Origin: Phycisphaerae bacterium
GTDB taxonomy: Bacteria; Planctomycetota; Phycisphaerae; Sedimentisphaerales; SG8-4
Direction: 5' to 3'
NCBI GenBank assembly: GCA_030614945.1
Contig: JAUXAH010000099.1
Location: 1-6,778, forward strand
Length of the DNA stretch: 6,778 bases
Within the stretch, counting starts at the first letter, position 1, and each line of letters starts with the position of its first letter. Below, piece after piece: positions 1 through 5,417 of this stretch. The position numbers and the translations under genes were made by a program. Under the pieces are notes generated by a model, which did no database searches, was not told the DNA's origin, and saw only the letters and a list, made by a program, of their open reading frames with translations.

Positions 1-693
1 GATAAGATTAACATTATCGGGGCGGGCGGCCCGATGGGTATGATGCACGTGATACGAAACATCACACTAAATAGAGACGGGGGTGTTGAAGGCGTCAGCG
101 TTTTCGCAGGGGATTTGGACGACAACAGGTTGGCCACATTGACAAGAATCGCTGCGCCGCTGGCTAAGAAAAATGGTGTTGAGTATAAGGCCTATAATCC
201 GACTAAGGGGGAAATCGCGGAGTCTTTTGATTATACGGTTTTGATGGTGCCGGTACCTGATTTGGTTGCTGCTTCGGTACACAGCGCCGCTGAACGTGGC
301 ATAATAAACATCTTTGCGGGCATTGCCGCCACGGTTACAGGGAAGATTGACCTTGATGCTTACATAGAGAAACGATTATATTTCATCGGGACGAGCGGCT
401 CAACTTTAGATGATATGAAACGAATGTTGGAAAAAGCGGAGTCCGGCAGGCTTGATACCAATGTCAGCGTCGCGGCTATTAGTGGGCTTGAGGGTGCGAC
501 CGAAGGGATTCGGGCGGTTGAAAACCGGTCGATAGCGGGCAAAATTATCGTTTATCCGCGTTGCCGCGGTCTGGGGCTGGTCCCGCTGGAAGAGTTCGCT
601 GAAAAGATGCCGGAAGTTGCTGAGTGTCTGAATAACGGGTTGTGGACGAAGAAAGCAGAAGAGAAACTTTTGGAAAGGTATCGTGAAGCGTGA
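1..693 (+). CDS. Alcohol dehydrogenase-like oxidoreductase, NAD(P)-binding domain (5' end missing)
   Basis: The frame is open from the first base, so the gene begins upstream; an internal ATG at 34 is not the true start because it lies after the nucleotide-binding loop. The 230 visible residues form a Rossmann domain: strand 1 with the glycine loop GAGGPMG at visible residues 7-13, strand 2 ending at the acidic D38 (usually contacts the NAD ribose), then VLMVPVP and FAGIA strands and a C-terminal YP strand and helices. This layout is typical of the C-terminal half of zinc-type medium-chain alcohol/polyol dehydrogenases. The zinc-binding catalytic half would lie upstream and cannot be checked. 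It precedes rhaA by 54 bp on the same strand, so a reductase or dehydrogenase step in deoxy-sugar breakdown (for example on lactaldehyde or a sugar alcohol) is possible but is inference from position. The stop is TGA at 691-693. Confidence 0.75.
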   Translation, partial: DKINIIGAGGPMGMMHVIRNITLNRDGGVEGVSVFAGDLDDNRLATLTRIAAPLAKKNGVEYKAYNPTKGEIAESFDYTVLMVPVPDLVAASVHSAAERGIINIFAGIAATVTGKIDLDAYIEKRLYFIGTSGSTLDDMKRMLEKAESGRLDTNVSVAAISGLEGATEGIRAVENRSIAGKIIVYPRCRGLGLVPLEEFAEKMPEVAECLNNGLWTKKAEEKLLERYREA

Positions 694-711
694 AACATAT
701 CTCGTGAAGCG
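681..711 (+). repeat. Short direct repeat TCGTGAAGCG, two copies
   Basis: Identical 10-mers lie at 681-690 (last codons of the dehydrogenase gene) and 702-711 (in the gap before rhaA), 21 bp apart, with a related GTGAAAC between them. Degenerate CGTGAA-type runs like this occur as dispersed filler in some environmental bacterial genomes (recalled, not checked). The first copy encodes the last residues of the upstream protein, so that C-terminus may be repeat-derived. Confidence 0.5.
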
Positions 712-747
712 GAATACAAGATATGAAGAGAAGGAAATTAAAGTAAG

Positions 748-2007
748 ATGAATAATCCGGAAAGCGTTGAGAAAGCGTACGAGGCGGCGCGGCAGCGTTA
801 CGCTGAACTGGGCGTTGATACCGAGACGGCGATGGAACGGCTGGGCAAGACAGCAATATCGCTGCACTGCTGGCAGGGAGACGACGTAGGAGGGTTCGAA
901 GGCAAGGAAGGCCTCAGCGGTGGCGGGCTAATGGCCACAGGCGCTTATCCCGGCAAGGCGCGGACGGCAGATGAGCTGCGAGCGGATTTGGAGGCGGCGA
1001 TGAGCTTGATACCGGGCAAGCACCGGCTGAACCTGCACGCGATGTATGCGGAGACCGCCGGGAAAGTGGAACGCAACGAGCTGGGAGTGGAGCATTTTAC
1101 GGCGTGGATTGACTGGGCGAAGGCGAACGGTCCGGGGATGGATTTTAACGGGACGTTTTTTTCGCATCCGAAGGCCGAAAGCGGTTTCACGCTGGCCAGT
1201 GCGGATGAGGGAATACGCAGGTTCTGGGTGGAGCACGGGACAGCGTGCCGAAAGATAGGGGCGGCGATTGGAAAAGAGCTGGGCACGCCTTGCGTGACAA
1301 ACGTGTGGATTCCGGACGGGTACAAGGACATTCCGGTAGACCGGAAGGGACCCCGTGAGCGACTTAGAAAATCGCTCGATGAGATATTCGCCGAATCGAT
1401 AGACCGCAGATACCTTTTGGATTCGGTGGAAAGCAAACTGTTCGGCATCGGCTCGGAAAGCTATGTTGTCGGCTCCCACGAGTTCTATATGGGCTATGCT
1501 ATCGAAAATAAAATCCTGCTGTGCCTGGACACAGGACATTTTCATCCGACGGAGGTTATTTCTGATAAGATATCATCGGTACTGGCCTTTCTTGATGAGA
1601 TACTGCTGCACGTCAGCAGGGGCGTCCGCTGGGACAGCGACCACGTAGTTATTCTGTCGGATGAACTGTGCGCGCTGGCCTGCGAGATAGTGCGGGGCGA
1701 TTATCTTGAAAGAGTGCACATTGGGCTTGACTTTTTTGACGCCAGCATAAACCGTGTGGCGGCGTGGGTGATAGGCACCCGCTGTATGCTCAAGGCGCTG
1801 TTAATTGCGCTGCTGGAGCCGACGGACAATCTGCGCGAGTTTGAATATAACGGTGACTTTACATCACGATTAGCGATACTGGAGGAGTTAAAGACGCTGC
1901 CTTTTGGGGCGGTGTGGGATTACTACTGCAGAAAGAAAGATGTTCCGGCAGGCGAGGCCTGGCTTAAGGAAGTGAAAGATTATGAAGCGAGAACCGTAAG
2001 GCAGTGA
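748..2007 (+). CDS. rhaA: L-rhamnose isomerase
   Basis: Converts L-rhamnose to L-rhamnulose in the cytoplasm, the first step of the phosphorylative rhamnose pathway, as a metal-dependent (usually Mn) tetramer. The 419-residue product has the same length as the E. coli enzyme and aligns with it from memory almost end to end. Family blocks seen include [12 protein letters not shown] (40-51), GNYPGKAR-like GAYPGKAR (65-72), [15 protein letters not shown] (185-199), [13 protein letters not shown] (227-239), [16 protein letters not shown] (259-274) and [11 protein letters not shown] (326-336). The structural-site ligands E228, D261, H288, D328 and catalytic-site ligands H264, D296, D298 match the E. 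coli set with a constant offset of six. The ATG start is supported by AAGGAA at 731-736, 11 bases upstream. No kinase or aldolase partner is visible. Co-directional with the dehydrogenase upstream and the permease downstream, probably one transcription unit with the former. Confidence 0.97.
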   Translation: MNNPESVEKAYEAARQRYAELGVDTETAMERLGKTAISLHCWQGDDVGGFEGKEGLSGGGLMATGAYPGKARTADELRADLEAAMSLIPGKHRLNLHAMYAETAGKVERNELGVEHFTAWIDWAKANGPGMDFNGTFFSHPKAESGFTLASADEGIRRFWVEHGTACRKIGAAIGKELGTPCVTNVWIPDGYKDIPVDRKGPRERLRKSLDEIFAESIDRRYLLDSVESKLFGIGSESYVVGSHEFYMGYAIENKILLCLDTGHFHPTEVISDKISSVLAFLDEILLHVSRGVRWDSDHVVILSDELCALACEIVRGDYLERVHIGLDFFDASINRVAAWVIGTRCMLKALLIALLEPTDNLREFEYNGDFTSRLAILEELKTLPFGAVWDYYCRKKDVPAGEAWLKEVKDYEARTVRQ

Positions 2008-2010
2008 AAA

Positions 2011-2030
2011 GGGCGGTTCGCGAACCACCC
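2011..2030. repeat. 20-bp palindrome just after rhaA
   Basis: GGGCGGTTCG followed by CGAACCACCC is a palindrome with one mismatched pair, starting 3 bp after the rhaA stop. It could fold as a hairpin in the mRNA, but no U-run follows, so it is not a classical intrinsic terminator. The sequence resembles dispersed GGGCGGTTCG-type palindromes found between genes in several environmental genomes (recalled, not checked). A role in mRNA 3'-end protection is possible. Confidence 0.6.
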
Positions 2031-2035
2031 CTACT

Positions 2036-2076
2036 GAATATCGAATATCGAGATTGCTTCGCTGCGCTCGCAATGA
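2036..2076. repeat. Dispersed-repeat fragment: GAATATC doublet plus GATTGCTTCG...CGCAATGA element
   Basis: Two tandem GAATATC units (2036-2042, 2043-2049) lead into a GC-rich stretch beginning GATTGCTTCG (2052-2061) and ending CTCGCAATGA, with outer arms ATTGC and GCAAT inverted. Read forward it encodes a peptide RDCFAALAMT, which I recall as a common spurious translation of a widespread bacterial dispersed repeat. Treat as non-coding repeat. Confidence 0.6.
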
Positions 2077-2116
2077 CCCCGCACCAAATTACGGCAAAAG
2101 ACTATTTTGTGCGGGG
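2077..2116. repeat. Strong hairpin between rhaA and permease gene
   Basis: Arms CCCCGCACCAAAT (2077-2089) and ATTTTGTGCGGGG (2104-2116) pair at 12 of 13 positions around a 14-base loop. No U-run follows, so it may be an mRNA-stabilising or partially terminating hairpin, or a small mobile palindrome. The arm core CCCGCACCAA is shared with the inverted-repeat element upstream of mnmG (5332-5411). It may reduce transcription from rhaA into the permease gene; this is inference. Confidence 0.65.
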
Positions 2117-2130
2117 CAAGCATAAGTGCA

Positions 2131-2144
2131 ATACGAGATACGAA
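2131..2144. repeat. Tandem ATACGAG/ATACGAA heptamers
   Basis: Two near-identical 7-mers, ATACGAG then ATACGAA, sit about 20 bp upstream of the permease start, before its ribosome-binding site. They look like a remnant of a degenerate dispersed repeat, not a regulatory site. Confidence 0.4.
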
Positions 2145-2163
2145 AATTTGAAAGGGAAAACAG

Positions 2164-3954
2164 ATGGCAGAATTAAAATCTTCCGGTCTTATTGGGCGGC
2201 TCGATAAACTTAACGAATTTGAACGGCAGCCGGTAACTTTGGACAAATTGCAAAGCGGTCGGCATTTCGCGGGTGTCTTTGCGGGCGAGCACGTGGCGGC
2301 CACGGAGTTTGTGATTGGGGCGTTGTTTGTCAGCAAGGGGGCACATACCTGTGATGTTATCGTGGGGTTGGTATTTGGTAATCTGCTTGCGGTTTTGTCG
2401 TGGGCGTTGATTTGCGCTCCCATTGCGATTAAGACCCGCCTTACCCTTTACTGGTATCTGCGGAAGATAGGCGGCCCGGTCGTGATGGTTGTCTATAACA
2501 TCCTTAATGCGGTAATGTACTGCATTTTAGCGGGCGCAATGATAACGGTTTCGGCCTCGGCGATACGTATTCCCTTTGGTATCCCCGTTCAGTCAGGGTG
2601 GTTCCCGACGGACATAAGATTTGTTTTTGTGGTTTTAGTTGTTGGTGCGCTGGTGGTGACATTAGCTATATGGGGATTCAAAAAGCTGGCCCAGTTTGCT
2701 GAAGTTTGCTCACCGTGGATGTTTTTGATGTTCATCGCGGGTGCCCTGGCGATGCTGCCTACCATAGTGGCCGACATGCCGGAAATCAAATCACTTCACA
2801 GCTTCTATGATTTCTGGAGATTGGCCGATGCGAAAATCTGGCCTGGGCCGCAACCGGGACAGACAGAAGCTTTAGGTTTTCTACATATAGCCTCTTTTGC
2901 CTGGATTTGTAACCTGGCTATGCACTTAGGGTTATCGGATATGGCACTATTGCGTTATGCCAAACGGGCAAGCTATGGATTTTACTCGGCCTTCGGGATG
3001 TATCTGGGACATTACCTGGCGTGGATTTGTGCCGGTATTATGGGCGCAGGCGCTGCCATTGTTTTGAAGACTCCTCTTACGGAACTGGACTCCGGCTTGG
3101 TAGCCACTACTGCTCTGGGTATATCCGGGGCAATAGCGGTAGTTATTGCCGGGTGGACGACGTCCAATCCCACGATTTACCGGGCGGGTCTGGCGCTGCA
3201 GATTACCACGCCGAACTGGCCCCGCTGGCTGGTAACTCTGCTTGCCGGAGCCGTCACTACCATAATCGCCTGTTCACCGTTTGTGTTCACTAAATTGCTG
3301 GATTTCGTTGCGCTTTATGGTCTGCTGCTTATGCCGATAGGCGCGATAGTTTTTGTGGAGCACTGGATTTTCCCGCGGATTGGGCTTACTCAATACTGGA
3401 TATCGCGGAAAGGAGAGCTGGTTAATCGGCCGGCTTTGATTGCCTGGGGCGCGACGTTGGCGGCCGCACTGGTCGTGGTTCTGACAGGTGTGCTTCATCT
3501 GTTTTTCCTGATTATTCCGGTATGGTTTTGCTCGGCCATCCTTTATATAGCTTTATCATTTAAGTTTGGTGCGCGCGAAAAGTTGCCCGAGCCCCGCCCC
3601 TCCGAGGGGCTGGGCGAGCTGCCCGAAGAGGAATCTCCAGCATTTGAAACTGCACCGGCAGAGAGCGAAGAAAGAGCGGAACCTGCTAAGAAATCACGAA
3701 TATATTATATTTCCGGCCTAATTGCGGTGGCGTCGCTTGCGGTTTGCCTGATTATGGCCATCCGGGTAGCTGTCTCGGCAGGAGATGTTTATGAAGGCCG
3801 GATTGATTTCTTCAAAACGGCACTTATATATATAACCGCGATCTATTTCGTCTTCGGAACAATCTGGATTTTCTTAAAAGAGAAAAGTGAGGTAGAAAAA
3901 TTTACCGCGGAGAACACCGAGAGCGCAGAGGAAAAATTAAAAGAGAATAATTAG
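2164..3954 (+). CDS. NCS1-like (purine/cytosine permease family) transporter with C-terminal extension
   Basis: An inner-membrane protein of 596 residues with about twelve hydrophobic segments between residues 35 and 468, the usual core of nucleobase:cation symporter-1 proteins. The soluble N-terminus and GRHFAGVFAGEHVAATEF stretch (32-49) precede helix 1, and AGWTTSNPTIYRAGLALQ (329-346) resembles the NCS1 helix-8 signature. An acidic, proline-rich linker (about 470-512) then leads to two further membrane segments (about 513-534 and 550-572) and a charged tail, longer than ordinary members of about 400-500 residues. ATG at 2164 is supported by AAAGGG at 2151-2156. Part of the linker (476-485) is encoded by a 25-bp palindrome, and the tail FTAENTESAEE (580-590) by a dispersed repeat. 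Known NCS1 substrates are nucleobases, hydantoins and vitamins; the rhaA neighbourhood suggests a sugar or related compound, but that is inference. The 156-bp gap with hairpins leaves it open whether it shares a transcript with rhaA. Confidence 0.75.
   Translation: MAELKSSGLIGRLDKLNEFERQPVTLDKLQSGRHFAGVFAGEHVAATEFVIGALFVSKGAHTCDVIVGLVFGNLLAVLSWALICAPIAIKTRLTLYWYLRKIGGPVVMVVYNILNAVMYCILAGAMITVSASAIRIPFGIPVQSGWFPTDIRFVFVVLVVGALVVTLAIWGFKKLAQFAEVCSPWMFLMFIAGALAMLPTIVADMPEIKSLHSFYDFWRLADAKIWPGPQPGQTEALGFLHIASFAWICNLAMHLGLSDMALLRYAKRASYGFYSAFGMYLGHYLAWICAGIMGAGAAIVLKTPLTELDSGLVATTALGISGAIAVVIAGWTTSNPTIYRAGLALQITTPNWPRWLVTLLAGAVTTIIACSPFVFTKLLDFVALYGLLLMPIGAIVFVEHWIFPRIGLTQYWISRKGELVNRPALIAWGATLAAALVVVLTGVLHLFFLIIPVWFCSAILYIALSFKFGAREKLPEPRPSEGLGELPEEESPAFETAPAESEERAEPAKKSRIYYISGLIAVASLAVCLIMAIRVAVSAGDVYEGRIDFFKTALIYITAIYFVFGTIWIFLKEKSEVEKFTAENTESAEEKLKENN
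3591..3615. repeat. 25-bp GC-rich palindrome inside the permease coding sequence
   Basis: The central arms GCCCCTC (3596-3602) and GAGGGGC (3604-3610) are perfect around one base, and outer arms GCCC (3591-3594) and GGGC (3612-3615) extend them with a single mismatch (C3595 with T3611). It falls in the soluble linker and is translated as part of EPRPSEGLGE. The reading frame is kept, so it looks like a palindromic element tolerated in a flexible region. Confidence 0.65.
3904..3935. repeat. Dispersed repeat forming the permease C-terminus
   Basis: The stretch beginning ACCGCGGAGAACACCGAG and continuing AGCGCAGAGG is built of CGGAGAACAC/CGCAGAGG units that I recall as a dispersed repeat in several environmental bacterial genomes. 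It is translated as TAENTESAEE at the end of the permease. A local tandem flavour (GCGGAGA, CCGAGAG, GCAGAGG) is visible directly. Confidence 0.5.
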
Positions 3955-3979
3955 ACGCAGATTACGCTGATTAACGCAG
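3953..3979. repeat. Degenerate tandem ACGCAGATT-type repeat after permease
   Basis: ACGCAGATT (3955-3963), ACGCTGATTA (3964-3973) and ACGCAG (3974-3979) follow each other with a period of 9-10 bp, overlapping the permease TAG stop. This matches a dispersed ACGCAGATTA-type repeat I recall from many environmental genomes. It follows directly on the repeat at 3904-3935. Confidence 0.55.
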
Positions 3980-3993
3980 CCCACCAGGACCGT

Positions 3994-4019
3994 GCCGGGA
4001 GTGATGCCAGTCTCCCGGC
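3994..4019. terminator. GC-rich hairpin between converging genes
   Basis: GCCGGGAG (3994-4001) and CTCCCGGC (4012-4019) form a perfect 8-bp stem with a 10-base loop. It lies 40 bp after the permease stop and touches the stop of the - strand frame (TAG at 4021-4019), so it could act on both converging transcripts. No T-run follows on either strand, so it does not fit a classical intrinsic terminator. Confidence 0.45.
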
Positions 4020-4696
4020 TATTGGCTGTTGCCTGCATCCGCCTTGTTAGGCTGTTTCTTCTCTTCCTTATACTTCGGCACCCACAGGTAGCAGGCACTG
4101 CCTGCGTAGAGGTGACGGTGAGCCCCTGAATCAAAGGGAACTTCAAGAGACTTCTTCTCGATTTTGCCCTTCCAATATCGGCGCTTCAAATCGGCCTCAT
4201 GTTTGACCTTTTTGCGGGTACGCTCAAGCAACTCCTTGAACTTGCTGAGCAACTACTCTTTACTCTTTAGACTATTAGGATCTGCCCATGCCTCTCTGAA
4301 GAAGGGTTCTGAGACAGACAGAGATTTGTAAATCCTTTCGGGAACTATTTCTTGGGAGCCTTTTTCAGGATGAAAACGCACTACTTCCCAGTGGTTTGGG
4401 TCGGTGCCGTAAAGCGACACTACCTGCTCTGCTAAGAACGACTGGCTTTCACCTTACTTGAGTGGGGCAGGGGGCCAACCGACATCTATGTACTTTTTCC
4501 AATTGCCTTTCTTATTACACTTGGAGAGCCAGCCGCGTGTGCAACTCCTCCAAGCCCAACTATGATTATATGGTTTCCGTATAATACGCCATTTTTGTTC
4601 TGTCGCTTGTATAACAGCCTTTCCTGCCCGGTAAGAACGGCTACCGGATTGAGTTGTTAGACTATTACTATTTATTTTTTCATCAGTGATTGCCAA
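4019..4696 (-). pseudogene. Broken gene of unknown function with two in-frame stops
   Basis: One - strand frame runs from about 4708 (just after a stop at 4711-4709) to TAG at 4021-4019, about 226 codons after a possible TTG start at 4696, interrupted only by TAA (4456-4454) and TAG (4255-4253). Roughly ten stops would be expected by chance over that length. The pieces read smoothly: a basic, tryptophan-rich part (KWRIIRKPYNHSWAWRSC), a middle part with VSLYGTDPNHWEVVRFHPEK and IVPERIYKSLSVSEPFF, and a helical basic part after the second stop (LLSKFKELLERTRKKVKHEA) followed by GAHRHLYAGSACYLWVP. I recognise no domain. No good ribosome-binding site or ATG is seen at its upstream end, which overlaps the toxin gene by 25 bp, so it may also be 5'-truncated. 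A second frame (about 4666-4498) is open over about 56 codons without an ATG, so a frameshift in the upstream part is possible. Alternatively the pieces are separate small ORFs or non-coding sequence. Confidence 0.4.
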
Positions 4697-4968
4697 GTTT
4701 CCGGTTTTCTATGCATATGCATAACCGCAACAATAAGAGTACAATCTCTTCTTATTTGATATATTATGCCGTATGGGAATCTATTAGTTCTACAACGTCT
4801 GGTGCGTTTTGAGATTTTTGTCCAGGCTTTCGGATAATCTATAATTCTTTGTATTGTGTGTTTTACCTCAGCAGCAAATTCAAAACCTAAACCCTCACTT
4901 TGAGAGTTGTAATAAATAACTGTCTCTTCAAACTCTTTTTCTGCGGATAAAAGAAATTTTACATCCAT
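4672..4968 (-). CDS. ParE/RelE-family toxin of a toxin-antitoxin pair
   Basis: A 98-residue protein of the size and pattern of the ParE-like plasmid-stabilisation toxins. The N-terminal helices carry SAEKEFEETVIYYNSQSEGLG (about 8-28), typical of the family's 'A..E...A..YY...S.GLG' pattern. A central RIIDYPKAW (41-49), the basic RRCRTNRFPYGIIYQI (57-72) and the terminal strand IVAVMHMHRKPETW (79-92) complete the fold. Such proteins act in the cytoplasm on gyrase (ParE) or ribosome-bound mRNA (RelE); the sequence alone does not tell which. It starts one base after the antitoxin stop with no clear ribosome-binding site (the bases before it are nearly all A), which suggests translation coupled to the antitoxin. 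AT-rich compared with rhaA and mnmG. Confidence 0.88.
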   Translation of the reverse strand: MDVKFLLSAEKEFEETVIYYNSQSEGLGFEFAAEVKHTIQRIIDYPKAWTKISKRTRRCRTNRFPYGIIYQIRRDCTLIVAVMHMHRKPETWQSLMKK

Positions 4969-4969
4969 G

Positions 4970-5194
4970 CTATTTTTTTTCTATTTTTTTGAAGATTTTT
5001 TTTGTGGATATTGCTGGGAGAGAGCCTTTTTCAAAAGCATCGATTCTTTTTTCAGCCTCATCAGCCCATAAAGAGTCTATGGTTTCTCTGTCTGAAAATT
5101 CAAAGCTGTGGAAAAGCTTTTCGATAAGCTCTGCACGTTCAATAGGGGAAAGCGATAGGGCCTTTTTTAATATTTGTTTTGTATCTGTCGTCAT
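4970..5194 (-). CDS. Antitoxin, 'addiction module component' family
   Basis: A 74-residue acidic-to-amphipathic protein whose ILKKALSLSPIERAELIEKL (8-27) matches the conserved N-terminal segment of the addiction-module antitoxins usually paired with ParE-like toxins. Next come FEFSDRETIDSLWADEAEKR (about 32-51), with the family's W..E...R pattern, and a lysine-rich tail ending KKIFKKIEKK. It would neutralise the toxin by binding it, and such antitoxins often repress their own operon. The ATG at 5194 is supported by AAAAGGA (5207-5201), six bases upstream. It is the first gene of the two-gene operon; the TAG stop (4972-4970) is one base before the toxin start. The 3' end contains A8, A7 and A8 runs on the coding strand. 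Confidence 0.87.
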   Translation of the reverse strand: MTTDTKQILKKALSLSPIERAELIEKLFHSFEFSDRETIDSLWADEAEKRIDAFEKGSLPAISTKKIFKKIEKK

Positions 5195-5213
5195 AATTGT
5201 TCCTTTTGTCTAA

Positions 5214-5242
5214 ATTATGCCATAAATATCATCTCGTAAGAA
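5214..5242 (-). promoter_or_regulatory. Candidate promoter and operator of the toxin-antitoxin operon
   Basis: On the - strand TTCTTA (5242-5237) and CATAAT (5219-5214) are 17 bases apart, the latter matching the -10 consensus at five of six positions; the -35 is weak. The -10 overlaps a perfect 11-bp palindrome, TTATG-C-CATAA (5215-5225), a plausible operator for autoregulation. The start codon is 20 bases downstream of the -10. Confidence 0.35.
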
Positions 5243-5267
5243 GCCATAACAATCTCTACTGCACATT

Positions 5268-5283
5268 CTAATACCATTATTAG
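5268..5283. repeat. Small inverted repeat in the divergent intergenic region
   Basis: CTAATA (5268-5273) and TATTAG (5278-5283) are inverted around CCAT. It lies between the divergent toxin-antitoxin and mnmG genes, about 75 bp upstream of the antitoxin start. It could be a binding site or chance in AT-rich sequence. Nothing else stands out between it and 5331. Confidence 0.35.
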
Positions 5284-5331
5284 GGAAATGACATCAGTTG
5301 TCAAGACTTGATTAGAACGTTCAAAAAGCTA

Positions 5332-5411
5332 TCCCGCACCAATTGTCCTGTATCGTTTCAACCTCCCAGCAGTTGCTTTGTAATACTACTATGGATACAA
5401 TTGGTGCGGGA
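5332..5411. repeat. 80-bp element with 15-bp perfect inverted ends, upstream of mnmG
   Basis: TCCCGCACCAATTGT (5332-5346) is the exact reverse complement of ACAATTGGTGCGGGA (5397-5411), with a 50-bp centre. The ends share CCCGCACCAA with the hairpin at 2077-2116. The form suits a small non-autonomous palindromic or MITE-like element or a long hairpin. No target-site duplication is evident (A before the left end, C after the right). It ends six bases before the mnmG start codon. Confidence 0.75.
5373..5401 (+). promoter_or_regulatory. Candidate mnmG promoter
   Basis: TTGCTT (5373-5378) and TACAAT (5396-5401) are separated by 17 bases; the -10 matches at five of six positions, the -35 at three. 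Transcription would begin near 5407-5410, leaving a leader of only about ten bases before the ATG at 5418. The -10 lies at the inner edge of the right arm of the inverted repeat. Confidence 0.4.
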
Positions 5412-5417
5412 CTGAAT

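Noticed and set aside
928..1545. Long - strand open frame (205 codons) opposite rhaA
   Set aside because: It lies wholly within a confidently identified rhaA on the other strand; the peptide has no family pattern and is a shadow of GC-biased codons.
2077..2116. Classical intrinsic terminator after rhaA
   Set aside because: The stem is strong but is followed by CAAGCATAAG, not a U-run.
2004..2207. Small + strand frame containing RDCFAALAMT
   Set aside because: It translates dispersed repeats and overlaps the permease start; the peptide is a familiar artefact of that repeat.
3937..4146. 69-codon - strand frame overlapping the convergent region
   Set aside because: It runs through the ACGCAGATT repeat and the hairpin, and competes with the longer, smoother frame of the decayed gene.
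4253..4456. Stop-codon recoding (for example TAG as pyrrolysine) to explain the interrupted frame
   Set aside because: The two stops are different codons (TAA and TAG) and ordinary genes here end in TGA, TAG and TAA, so plain decay is simpler.
4989..5213. + strand frame opposite the antitoxin (74 codons)
   Set aside because: It mirrors the antitoxin gene, which is supported by family pattern, ribosome-binding site and toxin partner.
3955..5417. CRISPR array, tRNA or other structured RNA in the accessory region
   Set aside because: No regularly spaced direct repeats and no cloverleaf or recognisable structured RNA pattern were seen.
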